Position numbers and translations under genes: made by a program
The notes under the pieces: model-generated
The model's input: the letters and a program-made list of their open reading frames with translations, nothing else
The model's database searches: none
Told to the model about the DNA's origin: nothing
Shown: positions 30,834-42,154 of the stretch, one piece after another
Layout of the letters: the number at the start of each line of letters is the position of its first letter
How positions within the stretch are numbered: the first letter of the stretch is position 1
Source of the DNA: Isochrysis galbana
Lineage: Eukaryota; Haptophyta; Isochrysidales; Isochrysidaceae
DNA length: 64,000 bases
Direction of reading: 5' to 3'
Assembly (NCBI GenBank): GCA_018136815.1
Contig: CM030934.1
Span: forward strand, 6,178,698 to 6,242,697

Positions 30834-32042
30834 GTGAGCGCTCTCCTTCTTCCCCCCTTCGACACACCTGTTGACCCCTCCGACTTCGACGCCGACGCCT
30901 GGCTCGCCGGCGCCATCCTCGACTGCCTCGATCAGTCCGCCCCTCGCGTCTCCAACCTCATGGAGGCCTGCTCTCGCGAGGTCCTCCTCAGCGGGCGCAA
31001 ACTACTCTCCTACCTCGAGTCCATCCACGTTCCGCGCACCGGCGCTGAGATCGAGGCCGCCGCCTCCACCTTCGCTGCCCTACGCCCTTTCCGCATCGAC
31101 ATGCACGAGCCCGATGTAGAGGCCGCCGCACGCCTCGCCATTCGCTCCTTCGAGATGCTCCCATCGGCCTCCGCGGGCGGCCCCTTTGCTCTCCATCGCA
31201 TGCTCCTCGACAAGCTCCCCGACTCCCTCTCCTCCCTTCGCACCGACGAGCTGCGCAAGCTTTACGAGGCGGACATCATGGGCGAGCAGCCGTGCCACAT
31301 CGACAAGTTGATTGCGCGGATCGCCTTATGGCTGCGCCCCGGGACGCTTGCGCACGCGCCCGCCCCCTCCCCCTCAGTCTTCGCCGCCACCACTTCCCCC
31401 TTCTCCAACTCTGGCTGCTTCGTCTGCGGCGAGCGCACTTGCTCCGCCCGCACCTGCCCCCGCCGCTGTCACTCTTGCGGCGAGAAGCTATGCCCTGGCG
31501 CACGCGACAAGACGCTGTGCGTCGTGTGCGCCCCCTCCCCGCCTTCTCGCCCTCACACCCTCAATGCCTTGGGCAAGCCAGTGCCCGAACGCGTCTTTGA
31601 GCACCTCGCCCACCTTTGGGCTGAGCGCAATCGCCCGGCCTCCTCGCCCCAAGCTCACTCCGCCTCCTTTGTCGAAGGCGAGGCGGCACTCCTCGATCTC
31701 GTCGCCACCCTCGAGCTCGAACACGCCGCCCCTCCCTCGGACGTCGCCCCTCGCTCCGAGCCGCCGCTGCCTCCTCTTTTCGCGGGCTCCTTGGCCGTCG
31801 CTGCCGATGTCTTCCCCCCACCTCCTCCCTTCCACTCCGACCTCAATACATATTCGTCTGCGTATCGGCCCTCTTTGTTCGTAATTCCGTCCGTCCATCC
31901 GTCCGCCGCCCGCCGCCCATGTTGTGCCTCTCCCCCTCACTCGCTCTTTGCGATGGGTGCCCCCTTCTTGGGTGCCCCATCGGGGGGTGTGTTGTGGTTA
32001 GGGGGAGAGCCGCCCTTTAGGTTTCCCAAAGAGAGGCCCTGA
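30834..32042 (+). CDS. Cys-cluster ORF, possibly retroelement gag-like
   Basis: A long plus frame (about 402 codons from a GTG at 30834; open from 30762, first ATG at 30960) with strong C-in-third-position bias. The N-terminal 160 residues look helical (LDCLDQSAPRVSNLMEACSR, LPDSLSSLRTDELRKLYEAD). Residues ~195-232 hold a dense cysteine cluster: CFVCGERTCSARTC, then RRCHSCGEKLC and LCVVC. The C-terminus is Pro/Ser-rich and ends in the dispersed repeat TTAGGGGGAGAGCCGCCC. The spacing is not the retroviral CCHC knuckle. A helical domain followed by Cys knuckles resembles gag or LINE ORF1 layouts, but a domesticated or host zinc-binding protein is possible. Absence of a good ATG suggests a missing exon or decay. 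Confidence 0.5.
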   Translation: MSALLLPPFDTPVDPSDFDADAWLAGAILDCLDQSAPRVSNLMEACSREVLLSGRKLLSYLESIHVPRTGAEIEAAASTFAALRPFRIDMHEPDVEAAARLAIRSFEMLPSASAGGPFALHRMLLDKLPDSLSSLRTDELRKLYEADIMGEQPCHIDKLIARIALWLRPGTLAHAPAPSPSVFAATTSPFSNSGCFVCGERTCSARTCPRRCHSCGEKLCPGARDKTLCVVCAPSPPSRPHTLNALGKPVPERVFEHLAHLWAERNRPASSPQAHSASFVEGEAALLDLVATLELEHAAPPSDVAPRSEPPLPPLFAGSLAVAADVFPPPPPFHSDLNTYSSAYRPSLFVIPSVHPSAARRPCCASPPHSLFAMGAPFLGAPSGGVLWLGGEPPFRFPKERP

Positions 32043-32249
32043 GGCCCTCTCTCTTTGTTTTCCCGCCTTCGCGTGTTTTGGTTTCTCCCTTCGGGTCGCA
32101 TCCTCTCCGTCCGATCGGGATCCTCCGATCCCGATCTTCCTCTCTTCCCCCCGTGTGTTAGGATAGGGGCGATCGCTCTCGATCCCCCTCCCTTGTTTTC
32201 TCATGTGTGCGCCCCCTTTCTTTCCTTGCGCGCGCCCCCCGTGTGTTTC

Positions 32250-34182
32250 CCCCCACCTAGGGGTGGGCCTTCTAGACTGGGACAACCATGTTAAGGCGCT
32301 ACAAGCAAAATGGGCATTAAATTACCTAGACGCGCGTCAAGCGCAATGGAAACAAGTGCTTGACGCTTGGTTCTGCCGCTCGAACCTAGGGAGAGCAGCT
32401 GTCCTGTCGACGATACCGACAAACAAACTGACCGACGGCATAACAGGCTCAAGCAAACTCCCGGCGTTCTGGAAACAAGCGCTGAACAACATCCGCGAAC
32501 TAGAACTCACACCCCTAAAAACGAGCAGAGAAGGGCTACTCTCGCAACCCATATGGGGCAGCCCGACACACCCGGGCCCCAAACTAAACCCCTCATGGGC
32601 GAAACTATGGAACAAACTTGAATGCAACGCCATACACAATGTTTTTAGAGACTTCGAGGCGACTGTAACTTACAGCGGGGAGGAATGTGCGCAATACCTT
32701 ACAAACAACGACAGGTATATACAATTTAAAGGAGAATATATCCCAAGGGACAAATTCTTAGAAACATGGGACACACTAGTAAGACACGCAACGTCGACAA
32801 TGGCGACAGCGGAGGATACGGATGCGAGGGGGGACATACCCCCCGGGCGCGAAAACAGAGAACAAAACGACCCGATAGAACCGCCCCCCGAATTACACAT
32901 CACGCAAGATGGCGAATACTATGTGAAGAACAAAGGCACATGGTACGAGGCGGAACTTTCGTACCTTGGCACACCAATAATCGGAAAGAGAACCACCGCC
33001 CCACTGAACCTCGACACCTCCCCGCCGGCCAGGTGGGGAGAAGGTTACAAGTCCAACAAGAGACTCGAGTACCCGCTAGCTGATGAAAACACCTTGGACG
33101 GCAAGACGCCGCTCGACACTATCGAAGTAGCACACCTCACCAGAGCCTTCCAGCGAGCGAGCCGCAAACGCAAGCGCCTCACGGGACCGACCAAATGGGA
33201 GGAGAAACTCCAAATACCAACAAGCACATGGACACACCTAGCTAAGCTATACACGTCCCCAATGGTGACGGCGCGCGACACGCACCTACACTTCAAACAC
33301 ATGACACATATACGAGTGGGCACGTACAATCGATTCCCCGACAGAGCAAACACATGCCGTATATGTGGAACGGCGAACGAATCCTCGACGCACCTGGGGG
33401 AATGCCCCGGGATAACCAGGGTATTGGACGCACTGAACAAAATCGCGAGGTTCTCGCCCAACGCCGAAAGAAGCAGAGAAGACATCATCATAGACAACCT
33501 ATTCATATTCCCAAAGGGAGGCGCCCCAAAAGCGATATACACTCTATACATGCTAGCATGGAGGTATATCATAACGGACTTCTATAGGATTCACTATGAG
33601 AATATAAACTACTCAGAAGAATCAATACTCATAAGAATAATAGAGAGATACACTACCCTGTGTAAAGCACTATTATTCGCATATGAAACCGACTCAGCGC
33701 AAACGGCCCAAGTGGGCATGGGAAGACAACCCAAGAAAAGGATAGATGTAGGCGACTTAAGACCCGTATTTCACATAAGCGACAGAGGTGGGCTCAAACC
33801 CAGTGCTGAGGAGCTAGCCGAGCTAGCCACCAAGCTGGGGATCGCGCACGCTGTCCAAGAGACCGAAGAACGAGGCAAAGAGGACGAATAAAACACCGAT
33901 ACAACCAGCAAGGGAGGGCACCGCTAGAGGCAATGCGTGCTAGACGAGACCCAACTACCAAATCACGGCCGAGAGGGAGAGACACACGAGAGAAAAAGAC
34001 CAAAAGGCCTGCCCGGACCCCACACTCCAAACCAGACCTCAGGTAGTGCACCGAGGTCGGACCCCGGAAACCGAAGAAAAAGGAAAGAAGGGGGGCAGGG
34101 GAAGAGGTGGAGGAAGGGAAGATAAGGGCGATGGAAATAGAGGTGTAGGTGTGTAGCCCAGAATCTTCAGATGTTTTTTTTT
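32250..34182 (+). mobile_element. 5'-truncated LINE, ORF2 C-terminal half and 3' tail
   Basis: From 32250 the sequence is homologous to 61770-62590 (WDNHVKALQAKW, NYLDARQAQWKQVL, GLLSQP.WGSPTHPGPKLNP). The ORF continues to a stop at 33891 and adds the part lost in the other copy: a basic region (RASRKRKRLTGP) and a C-terminal zinc motif (CRICGTANESSTHLGEC, C-x2-C-x8-H-x4-C) as in many non-LTR ORF2 proteins. The upstream palm of the reverse transcriptase is absent, so it is a typical 5'-truncated dead copy. The 3' tail ends AGCCCAGAATCTTCAGATGT at 34155-34174 followed by T8; the same 20 bp recurs at 39731-39750. Confidence 0.88.
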
Positions 34183-34199
34183 CTGTCTCAACAATCATT

Positions 34200-34438
34200 A
34201 GAGCCTCAATCCACAGCCACAGTCACAGCCACTCCACTCCACCAGCCACACAGGGTCTTTATGGGGATGTGATCGCATCGTGCAGGACAACGTGCGTGTG
34301 CATGCGGCGCACGTTCGCTATCATTTCCTTCATAATGATTCGCAAGTAAGAATGTGGCATATGACGTAAGGATGCACGCCGGGGTGCATACAGCTGAGGT
34401 AATCAAGCGATCGCAGCCCATCACCACGGTGGACTGAT
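34200..34438. other. Spacer, 3' flank of SCI1-like gene
   Basis: Contains CACAGCCACAGTCACAGCCAC simple repeat-like sequence (34214-34235). No gene is seen. Confidence 0.4.
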
Positions 34439-35428
34439 TCACAGGCCCATCTGCCGCTTGAAGTTCTCCATGCGTTCCCTTTCCTTCGCCTGCAGCTCTT
34501 GAACTCTTGCACTCGCCACTTCGCTCTTGTGTGCGGCCGCCTGTTGCCTTCTGGCGACACATGCCGCGAATTCATCCGAGTTGGCTCCCATCAGCGCGCT
34601 ATCGCTCATCGCTGGCATGCCCTCCTCCTCATCACTTCGTCGGTGATACGCTGTTTGCGCTCGCCGCTTCTCAAGCATTGCCTCACGACTTCCAGCATCT
34701 GGCTTAGTAGTGTCCACGCCCAACAAGGCAGCAGCCTCATCAAATGCTGATGACGCATCATCACGCGCGCGTCTCGAAGATCTTCCTATTCCAGATATGT
34801 GCGCTCGGCTTGCAACGCTAGCAGCTCGCTCGATTGCCGCCCCATCTCTGCCTTGTCCTGCAGCACGTCGCGTTTGCGCTTGGATTGAGTCACGGGTCGA
34901 CTCTAGCTGTAGCTGTTCCTCCGCACTCAACTTGCTCGCAAAGTCCCAGCGGTGGCGCGTGCGCTGGACGTCGATCCCATCTCGGCCACAGCTATACGTC
35001 TGTGAAGAGAGTCCCCCACTGTTCCATTTCGACACGAATTTGGAGAAGAGCTTGTGGGCCTCTTCCGATGGTAACTCCTCCAAAAACTTGCCGCGCGACT
35101 CCTGGAGCCAGCGCTGGAACTCTTGTGCTCGACGGAAGTAGTCGTCGGTGGTGATGGGCATCACACCGTGTGGAGGGCCACCGTCGAAGTCATGCTTTGC
35201 CCTCTTCTCCTTCTTGTGCTTCTCCTTCTTGTGCTTCTTCTCCTTCTTCTCCTGCGCAGAGCACAACTGGGAGTGAGAGCCGAGTGGCGTGCTGGTGGCC
35301 GAGTGGCGCGGCGCGTGAGTGAGTGACGCGGCGTGGCGTGGCGGCACGCTCGCCTTCTTGTGCCTCCGCTTGCGCTTCCTGTGCTCCAGGCTCTCATCGG
35401 AGGAGGAGTAGCTCGATGAGTGGCCCAT
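34439..35428 (-). CDS. SCI1: SCI1-like nuclear protein (style cell-cycle inhibitor 1 family)
   Basis: Minus-strand ORF. ATG at 35428 begins MGHSSSYSSSDES, a Ser-rich start followed by basic KRKRRHKKA and KKEKKHKKEKHKKEKRAKHD (nuclear and speckle-type signals). Residues ~95-150 carry the family core PITTDDYFRRAQEFQRWLQE, FLEELPSEEAHKLFSKFV and KWNSGGL, which matches plant SCI1 (DDYF...EF..WL, SE.A..LF..FV..WN.G.L). In plants SCI1 is a nuclear inhibitor of cell proliferation. The C-terminal half has coiled-coil tendency (ARVQELQAKERERMENFKR). An in-frame intron is possible between ~35360 and 35250 (HAASLTHAP...SQLCSAQ is unlike the flanks). The frame stays open upstream to 35764, but the 35428 start fits best. 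Confidence 0.8.
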   Translation of the reverse strand: MGHSSSYSSSDESLEHRKRKRRHKKASVPPRHAASLTHAPRHSATSTPLGSHSQLCSAQEKKEKKHKKEKHKKEKRAKHDFDGGPPHGVMPITTDDYFRRAQEFQRWLQESRGKFLEELPSEEAHKLFSKFVSKWNSGGLSSQTYSCGRDGIDVQRTRHRWDFASKLSAEEQLQLESTRDSIQAQTRRAAGQGRDGAAIERAASVASRAHISGIGRSSRRARDDASSAFDEAAALLGVDTTKPDAGSREAMLEKRRAQTAYHRRSDEEEGMPAMSDSALMGANSDEFAACVARRQQAAAHKSEVASARVQELQAKERERMENFKRQMGL

Positions 35429-35429
35429 C

Positions 35430-36288
35430 CGTGCGGCGAGTGGCGGCGGCGAGGCTCCCGGAGAGGGAGGAAGAGGGGGAGAGCGCGCGCGAGGGCGGCG
35501 GCGGAGGCTGTGAAAAGAGGAGTTTATATGGGTGTTGGTGATTCCGTCGGAGGGTGAGGTGAAGGGTGAAGGAGAAGGGGGGGTGAAGGCCTTCAGATTG
35601 GGATAGATTCTTGATTCTCGAGGCGGCGGCCACCACGCAGTCCTTCCGTTCGTGAGAGACTGTTCATGAAGGGAGTGGAGTTTACCTGAGGTGGTGAAGT
35701 AGTCGAGAGGGGGGGGAGGGGAGCCAAATTTAGGTAGGAGTAGGAGTACTCTATTGAACCGCAAGAGATTCTAAGATTGTACAATAGGCGAGGCGGGAAA
35801 GAGGGGGGGGGGGAGGAGGAGGCCAGATATAAATAGAAAGAGAGTGAAGAGTGAAGAGAGTCGAGCGGGAGCGCTGTCGGCGCCTCGGCAGCCCATTTCT
35901 TCTCTCGCGGGGGGGGGGGGGGGGGGGGGGGGCGGGGGGGGGGGGGGGGGGCGGGGGGGGCGGGTAAAGCGGTGGCGAGAGAGAGCGAGAGGAAGGGAAA
36001 GGGAAAGAAAGGGGAGAGAGGGGGGGTGGGGGAAGGAAGAGAGGCTGATTGGGGCCCGCGATGTACGTAGATCTAGATTCGAAGAGAAGGGGGAGAGTGG
36101 CAAGATGAGAGAGAGGAAGAAGAGAACAACCCGGCCGAGAAGAGAAGGGAAGCGTCGGGTAGGAGATCTTCTTCAAGAAAAGAGAGAAGAAAGGAGAGAG
36201 AGAGGCGGTTCGGGCGGGGACAGAGAGCAGGAAAGAAGAAGGGGGAGAGGGGGGGCGAAAGGGGGGAAGCCAGGCGGGATCCGCGCCC
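35430..36288. repeat. Purine/G-run rich spacer between divergent genes
   Basis: Long G-runs at 35909-35963 with single C interruptions, AGAG-rich tract to 36260. It separates the SCI1-like (minus) and membrane-protein (plus) genes, so any shared promoter lies here. ORFs in it are simple-sequence artefacts. Confidence 0.7.
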
Positions 36289-38170
36289 ATGGCCGACGGA
36301 TCATCCGCGTCTGCCAAGGCAGGTGAGCGGCCGAGCTCTCGGGGGCGCGCAAGGCGAGGAGATGGCGGGGCCGTGAGCGCCATCCCCCGGCAGCCCCCAA
36401 CACTCGCCCACCGTGCGTGACTGCCCCGACATGCTCAGGTGAGATAGTCGCAAAGCTGAGGGACGCTGCGCAGAAGGTGCTCACCAAGAATTCAGACACT
36501 GGCAACTACGTGATTCTCGATGAAGGTGCGCCACCCGCGCGTAGGAGAGCGCGGTTCTGGACTGCCTCACCCTCGCCTACCCCTTTTCCGCAGCCAAGGA
36601 GAAGTATCAGGCCCTCGCCGCTCGCAGCTCTAACCTGAGCCGTGATGTTCGCGACCAGTACCAAGCCCTCGCCCTTCGTGGCTCCACCCTGAGTCGTGAC
36701 GTGCTCGGAAAGACGGGCATAACACCAGAGGACCTCTCGAAAGTGCACCGCGTGCCTGCATTCGTAGCGCTTGCCGCCATCTTTATCAACCTCTTGTTGA
36801 TCTTCTCGCGCTACAACACTGGGTGGGTCAAGGGCTTCATGAAGATCAATGGAAAGGTGTGTGCAGTTGGCCACGCGGGGGCTCCCCATCGTCTCCCTCC
36901 ACTATGAGTAGCCGGGATGTTCCTTTGCCGTTGGATCTACTCCGCGCATCTCTGGCCATCTTAGGTTTATGAGGCATATGTCTCCCTGATGGCTGTTGAG
37001 CTCGGCGAGGGTGGGGCAGACACATGGCGGTTTCATGAGGAGATGGGTGTGGACTGTGGCACCACCGATAGCGAGTATTGCATGCTGAGCTCGCTGTGCG
37101 AGGCCTCGCTCCCAGAGGGCGCCGACCCCAGCGCATACACGCCTACAGAGGCGTGGTGTGCGTTGGAAGAGGCGGGCAAACTCGCGCAAACGCTACTGTG
37201 GCTTGGCTTCATCCCTGGCATAGGCACCATGTTCCTCACCCTGCTGTTTGCGGCTAAGGAAATTGGCAAGGTGGGGACATACCTATCGAAGGCAGAAAAA
37301 CAAGGCATTTCAATGACCATCCAAAAGTACGCCATTTCGGCTTGCTGGGTGGGACTTTGGGCTTTCCTCTTCATCTCGATGGTCGCCTACGCAGCAGAAG
37401 TGCCTGATGGCCTTGGAGTAGGTCTAATTTCGCTCGAGGCGTCCTTTGGTGTGGTGCGCTTATCCTTTCTCCTTGTCTCCATCTTTGGCTCTCTTCTTAT
37501 CGTCTCGCTTTTTGACATGTGGCGCGCCGACGGATTCATCGAGGTGAGCGAGCCCTCGATTTGTAGAGCGCTGCGTCGGGCAGTCCACCGTCTCACCAAC
37601 TTGTCAAACTTGTGTATGTGCAGGCGTGGATGGAATTCGCAGAGACTCCACTGTGCTCCGTTAAGAAGGCCCTGTACCTTGAGCTCATGTTACAAATGTG
37701 CTGCTACTTGCTCATGTTCATCGACAAGGTTCAGGTGTGCCGTTGCTCAACCCGAGGCTTGCTTCGTGAGCAGTTGGAATTGCGAGATGGACGTGTGTCA
37801 CGTTACATCAGGCTCATGACATTGTGGCGGTTGACCCCCCCCCCCCCGACAGTGGGAGTTGCTGCTGGTTGTCATCTGCGTATACTACGTGGACGCTAAG
37901 GTGCGCAACTTCATGCTCATGTACGTTGTCCTGTCCAGCGCCTCGATCCTTTTCGACCTAGTGGAGTTGTGCTTCATGCCGCAAGACTGGGAGAACTACA
38001 CACCTGGCCAGACCTTTACTCATGGCCTCTTCATGACGGTACTCACGCTCAAGATCCTCATCCTGGGCACGATATACTTGTATGAAAAGGAAATGAAGGC
38101 TCAGGGTGGCGCGTGGCGTTCCTTCCACCCGGACGATATCGAGGGCCGCGAGGATGAGATAGCCGAATGA
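36289..38170 (+). CDS. Six-exon multipass membrane protein of unknown family
   Basis: Exons are 36289-36322, 36439-36525, 36594-36856, 36965-37543, 37624-37734 and 37853-38170. All introns are GT-AG (68-118 bp; donors GTGAGC, GTGCGC, GTGTGT, GTGAGC, GTGTGC), and the frame is kept throughout, giving 463 aa. After a short cytosolic N-terminus with a duplicated motif (YQALAARSSNLSRDV / YQALALRGSTLSRDV) come a first span (VPAFVALAAIFINLLLIF), a loop with four to five cysteines (VDCGTTDSEYCMLSSLCEAS), and then about six more hydrophobic segments (FIPGIGTMFLTLLFA, WVGLWAFLFISMVAYAA, FLLVSIFGSLLIVSLF, LMLQMCCYLLMFI, WELLLVVICVYYV, LMYVVLSSASILFDLVELCF, FMTVLTLKILILGTIYLY). The tail is acidic. I do not recognise the family; it could be a channel or receptor-like protein. 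Confidence 0.85.
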
Positions 38171-39730
38171 AAATAGCTCTTTCTGGTTTTGCCGCATTTA
38201 GGGGACCTTGCTAGCACGACTGACCTTCAGACGGTCTGAGAAGTCTTTCACCCAGCTGTCGGCATGCGATTTATGATAGGCATGGCCTTCAGGTACAGAT
38301 ATCAATGAATGCGTTTCAATGTTCAACGGGTGGTGGCGTGCATTTGAGGGTCTATGTTCGCAGCAAGACATGCAAATGCGCGTTCATGCCCTGGCTTCAC
38401 TCGGGGCACTAGACCTCCTGCACCCCTTGCTTTGGAGGAGCGATAGCTGCGTCCATGTGCCGTATGCACACGGGGCACTATTCCAGAACCATGTTCTCAT
38501 AGGTTGCCCCCACTTTGTTTGGATGCGAATCGTGACTTGGACATCCTCATCTTCCTCCGTCTTTGCTTTCTGTCGCCGCGCTTGCAGCTCTACAAATACA
38601 GGCCCCTAGAGTGCGGAGGGAGGGAGGTGCTAGGAGCGGGGGGTCTGGCTGCGGCTGAGACTAAGAAGAGAACTTATGACGAACGAAAGGGCTCACTGGA
38701 GCACTTGGATAGTAAAGGAAAATATTCTAAGTGCGAGAGTTTAGTACCGAGTATGGAGGGCAAGAGCGAAGAGGCGGCGGCGCCTCCCCATTCATTACCA
38801 TTCACAAAACCTACTTCCTACTTGAATTGAAACAGCTGGCTATCGCTTCCATCCTACTTACTGCCCTGCACGGGGAAGCTCTGACAATGCCCTTACCTCA
38901 CGCTATCGCCCTCACACACGCTGCTCCCCCTTCGTTCCTTTGTCTTCGGTTTCGGCAACTACAACTGTTCTTGAGAGGGTGCAACCTCCTATACGTGTGA
39001 GTGCGATGTGCAGCCGGCGGCACGTGTGCAGTGTTGCTGGACTCGTGCTGTTGTGTCCCTCGCGGGCTGTGATGGGTGAGGAATGCACGATTGCGCTTTC
39101 GTGGAGTGAGAGGTTGTGTGGAGTGTTGATATGATGCCAACCATAAAGTTTGTCCCACATTAATCGGCACAGCGGGCACGCACCTGATACTGAGAGCAGA
39201 TGTACACCGGCGGCGAGCGCCCCGCGCTACACACATGTCGCGCCATCTCGTGAAGTGTATGAGCGCGTCCCTACAGTGAGTGAGTGGGAGACGAAGGAAC
39301 AGAGGCAGCTCAGCAGAGGGATGGTGGGCGGTGGGCGAGGGCGTCGAGAACTGCTCACCGGCCACGGCAGTGGTCCGGCAGTGGTCCAAGATAATGTGCC
39401 ACCATGGCCTCGCGACTCCCTCTCCCTCCCGGTCCACCAGAGCCCCTACTCCTCTCGCCTCGCGCTATTGTCAGACTTTTGTACAGCCGTTTTTGGGCCC
39501 GCTCCACGTGCTGCGACGGTCATGTGAGAACGACGCACGACGCGTGCGCGACGGAGCAACGCTGGCAGGGCAGTGTGCCTGCGGTTCTGTCTCACCTGTG
39601 GGAGCCCTGCGGCAGCCCGCATAGTGGCTAGGCCAGATGTGTCGGATCAGCCCGATGAAAGCGGGAGTCCTGCCGGCACTTCCCAAAAATAGAACGTCAA
39701 ACTTTTGGCAACGAGGGGTACTGTACTCCT
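38171..39730. other. Intergenic, repeat debris
   Basis: 38935-38965 (CGTTCCTTTGTCTTCGGTTT) is the reverse complement of a LINE-tail segment near 34070 and is also found at 12390-12415. 38974-38990 has GAGAGGGTGCAACCTCC of the dispersed family. Nothing else is supported. Confidence 0.5.
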
Positions 39731-39759
39731 AGCCCAGAATCTTCAGATGTATTTTTTTT
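39731..39759 (+). mobile_element. Solo LINE 3' end
   Basis: AGCCCAGAATCTTCAGATGT followed by a T-run is identical to the last 20 bp of the LINE ending at 34174, with no LINE coding sequence upstream. It is either an extreme 5' truncation or a 3'-end-derived non-autonomous copy. It lies about 260 bp upstream of the sulfotransferase ATG. Confidence 0.7.
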
Positions 39760-40014
39760 TGGACATAAAGTAGTATGGACACTAGTCCACCCCGAGTGAG
39801 CACCGGCAGCAGCAAGGGAGGAGGGAAGGAGGGTCCCTGGAGGAGCTCGGAGAGGGTGGGGGAGAAAGGGGAGGGGGTGGGAGAGGGGAGAGGGAGGCAG
39901 AGGAGGGGACGGGCGGGTTGCGGGGGGGAGAGGGGGAGGGGGTGGGGGGGGGGGGGCACTGGGGGGAAAGGAGGCGAGGGGACTGCCTTGCCTCCCTCCC
40001 TGCCTGCGCCTCGT

Positions 40015-41433
40015 ATGCGTCGGCCACATATGAGAGATCTGCTGCTCGGCGCAGCGCTGCCTCTCGCCACTGCGCAGCAAGCCGAGCCGATCGTTGAGTG
40101 CTCGCACTCGTGTGACAGCCAGGGGAGGTGTATGCCGCTCCGCTATATATGGGGCACACAGAAGGCTGGAACCTCCACTATCTACCTCATGCTCGCTGCA
40201 CACTCCGTCTGCGGTGGGAATTGGAGGTTTGGCAGCAGAGAGACTCAAACGACAAGAGGACATCCGCTCCACTTTATGGATGCGAAAGAGTCCCATTATT
40301 TCACTCATATTCACGGGTCTGCTTCTCGCGATGAATACACTGCAACATATGTAGCGGACGACTGCCCTTCACGATGTTTTGTGGATGGAACACCAGCGAA
40401 CTTCATGTCGCATTTTGCTCCCGCTAAGCTGCGTTCGATCATGACGAACTCTGAGGCGGTGCGCGTTTGCCCACAACATAGACATGCCACGTGCCGATGA
40501 AAATGTGCGTCACCAGCGATGCTGCTCGATCCTTACGATGTGCCTCGCATGCATCTCCGTGCAATCGGTTACAGGTGCGAGCTCGATTTGTGGTCCAACT
40601 CAGGGAACCTGTTGCACGCCACGTGTCCTACATCAAGATGGAGATCAGAGAAGGGCGCCTTTCCGACTCCATGGATATCTTTACATCGGAGCAGCTGTTC
40701 GTATGGTCCAACCACATGAGCAATCACCGTCAGCAACTAAGTAGTATTGAATATCTCCTACCTCAGTTGCGCCTGTGCAATGAACGCCATGGCGAGCTTG
40801 CAAAGCCGTCCTGCGTTGTCATGGGTCTGCAGGCAGCAGAGATAGCGAGCGAGATGCTGGCGGGGTGTCGGATACTTTCATACGAAGGAGCTGGTGTCAA
40901 TAGATCCTTCAGTGTTGCACAGGGTGTCCCTAGCGCAGGGACATGCACCCAATTCAACTACCCACATGTGAGATCTCAAGCTACGCTCTCATATCATTCC
41001 CTTGGCTTGTTTGCATGTGCAGCCCTCCTGCATGTCCCACATTCCATGGCGCTCAGATGATACCCGCTCCTCTGATTTTTAGGTCATTGGAAGAGGACTG
41101 TATGCTTCTCATTTGTACAATTGGCTGGCGCAATTCTCGCGCCCACAACTGCTATTGCTCAACATGCACACAAACTTCGAGTCTTCCGCTTCGAATGATT
41201 ATTATCAGAACATACTGGACTTCTTAGGCATTCCAGCCACCATCAAACCATCCGACAGCACTGTGCCCTCGGCCGAAGTCTCGCCGCCGTCCCAGCAAGA
41301 CATCTTGAGCTGCAGGCATCGGGACATCTTGCTTGCAGAATACGATCGATGGAATCAAATTTTGTACGCAATGGAGCCAAGTTTTCCACGGTTTCCCCCT
41401 GCAACCAACGTCCCTTGTCATGCCTATGGTTAA
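40015..41433 (+). CDS. Secretory-pathway sulfotransferase (three exons)
   Basis: Exons are 40015-40458, 40575-40967 and 41083-41433; introns of 116 and 115 bp (donors GTGCGC, GTGAGA). 395 aa. ATG 40015 begins a hydrophobic leader (MRDLLLGAALPLATAQQ), suggesting signal peptide or anchor. The 5'-phosphosulfate loop is IWGTQKAGTSTIYL with the catalytic/PAPS Lys. The 3'-phosphate region is VRARFVVQLREPVARHVSYI, the RxxxxRxPxxRxxS-type pattern of carbohydrate sulfotransferases. IGRGLYASHLYNWLAQF and the NILDFLGIP segment complete the fold as in heparan/chondroitin sulfotransferase relatives. It probably sulfates cell-surface or scale polysaccharides in the Golgi; the acceptor is unknown. Several Cys in the N-terminal part may form disulfides. 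Confidence 0.88.
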
Positions 41434-41439
41434 CATATG

Positions 41440-42150
41440 GACGGTCATTAAGGTGACCCACCGGAAAGGACTACATTATATTGTGGGATAGTTCTTTCAC
41501 TAGCTCACCGTTTTTAACGAGTGTATATATAACGTCCCCTGCACCCATTTTTGCCGCCCGCCACGTTCTTCGCCCACGTCCCATCCCCGACCGCCCATCC
41601 ACCGGCACCTCTGAATCGCGCCGGTTCCAGCCGCCTCCCGGATCCGCCGCTGCCCCTCCCGCCATGTGACAGCCGCTCTCCCCGCCAAGAGATTGAAACC
41701 TCAGATGACTTGGGTCTTGGGTTCGGGTATTTTTTTTATTTTTTTGCACCCTTTCGCACCCCCCTCCCATGGAACATGGAACCCAAGAGACTTTAGCTTT
41801 TTCCGATAGCCCCGTCGGAGCCCCAGAATCGAGGCTTGGGCTTGGAAGGATCATGGCGCCCAAGCCCCCGTTGCGCGTTGGCCAACTCCAGCTTGTCACT
41901 CTGTCTAACCAACCCCTCCTCCCCGTAGGCCCCCTTGATCAGGAGCCTTCAGCCACCAGCCAGCTTCAGTCGACCTGCAGGGGTGCGAGAGCCAGCAAGC
42001 GAGAGGCAGGAAGGGCCAAGGCCATGCCCCAGCCTCGCCTGCCCCCTAAGATGTGCTCCCAAGCCCCTGAAGTCGCCTTCCGTCAAAAGAGGGCCAGGTG
42101 ATTTTTTTGTCATCCATATACTCTTGTTTTCTTTTTAAAACCCGTCACGA
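41440..42150. other. Intergenic, no gene recognised
   Basis: Pro-rich plus-frame ORFs here look like simple GC-rich sequence. A TTTTTTTTATTTTTTTGCACC stretch near 41735 resembles the dispersed GAGGGTGCAAC family in inverse. No supported gene. Confidence 0.45.
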
Positions 42151-42154
42151 AACA

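Noticed and set aside
38319..39000. Several 90-110 codon ORFs downstream of the membrane protein
   Set aside because: No conserved motif, no plausible splice partners, and the region contains dispersed repeat pieces.
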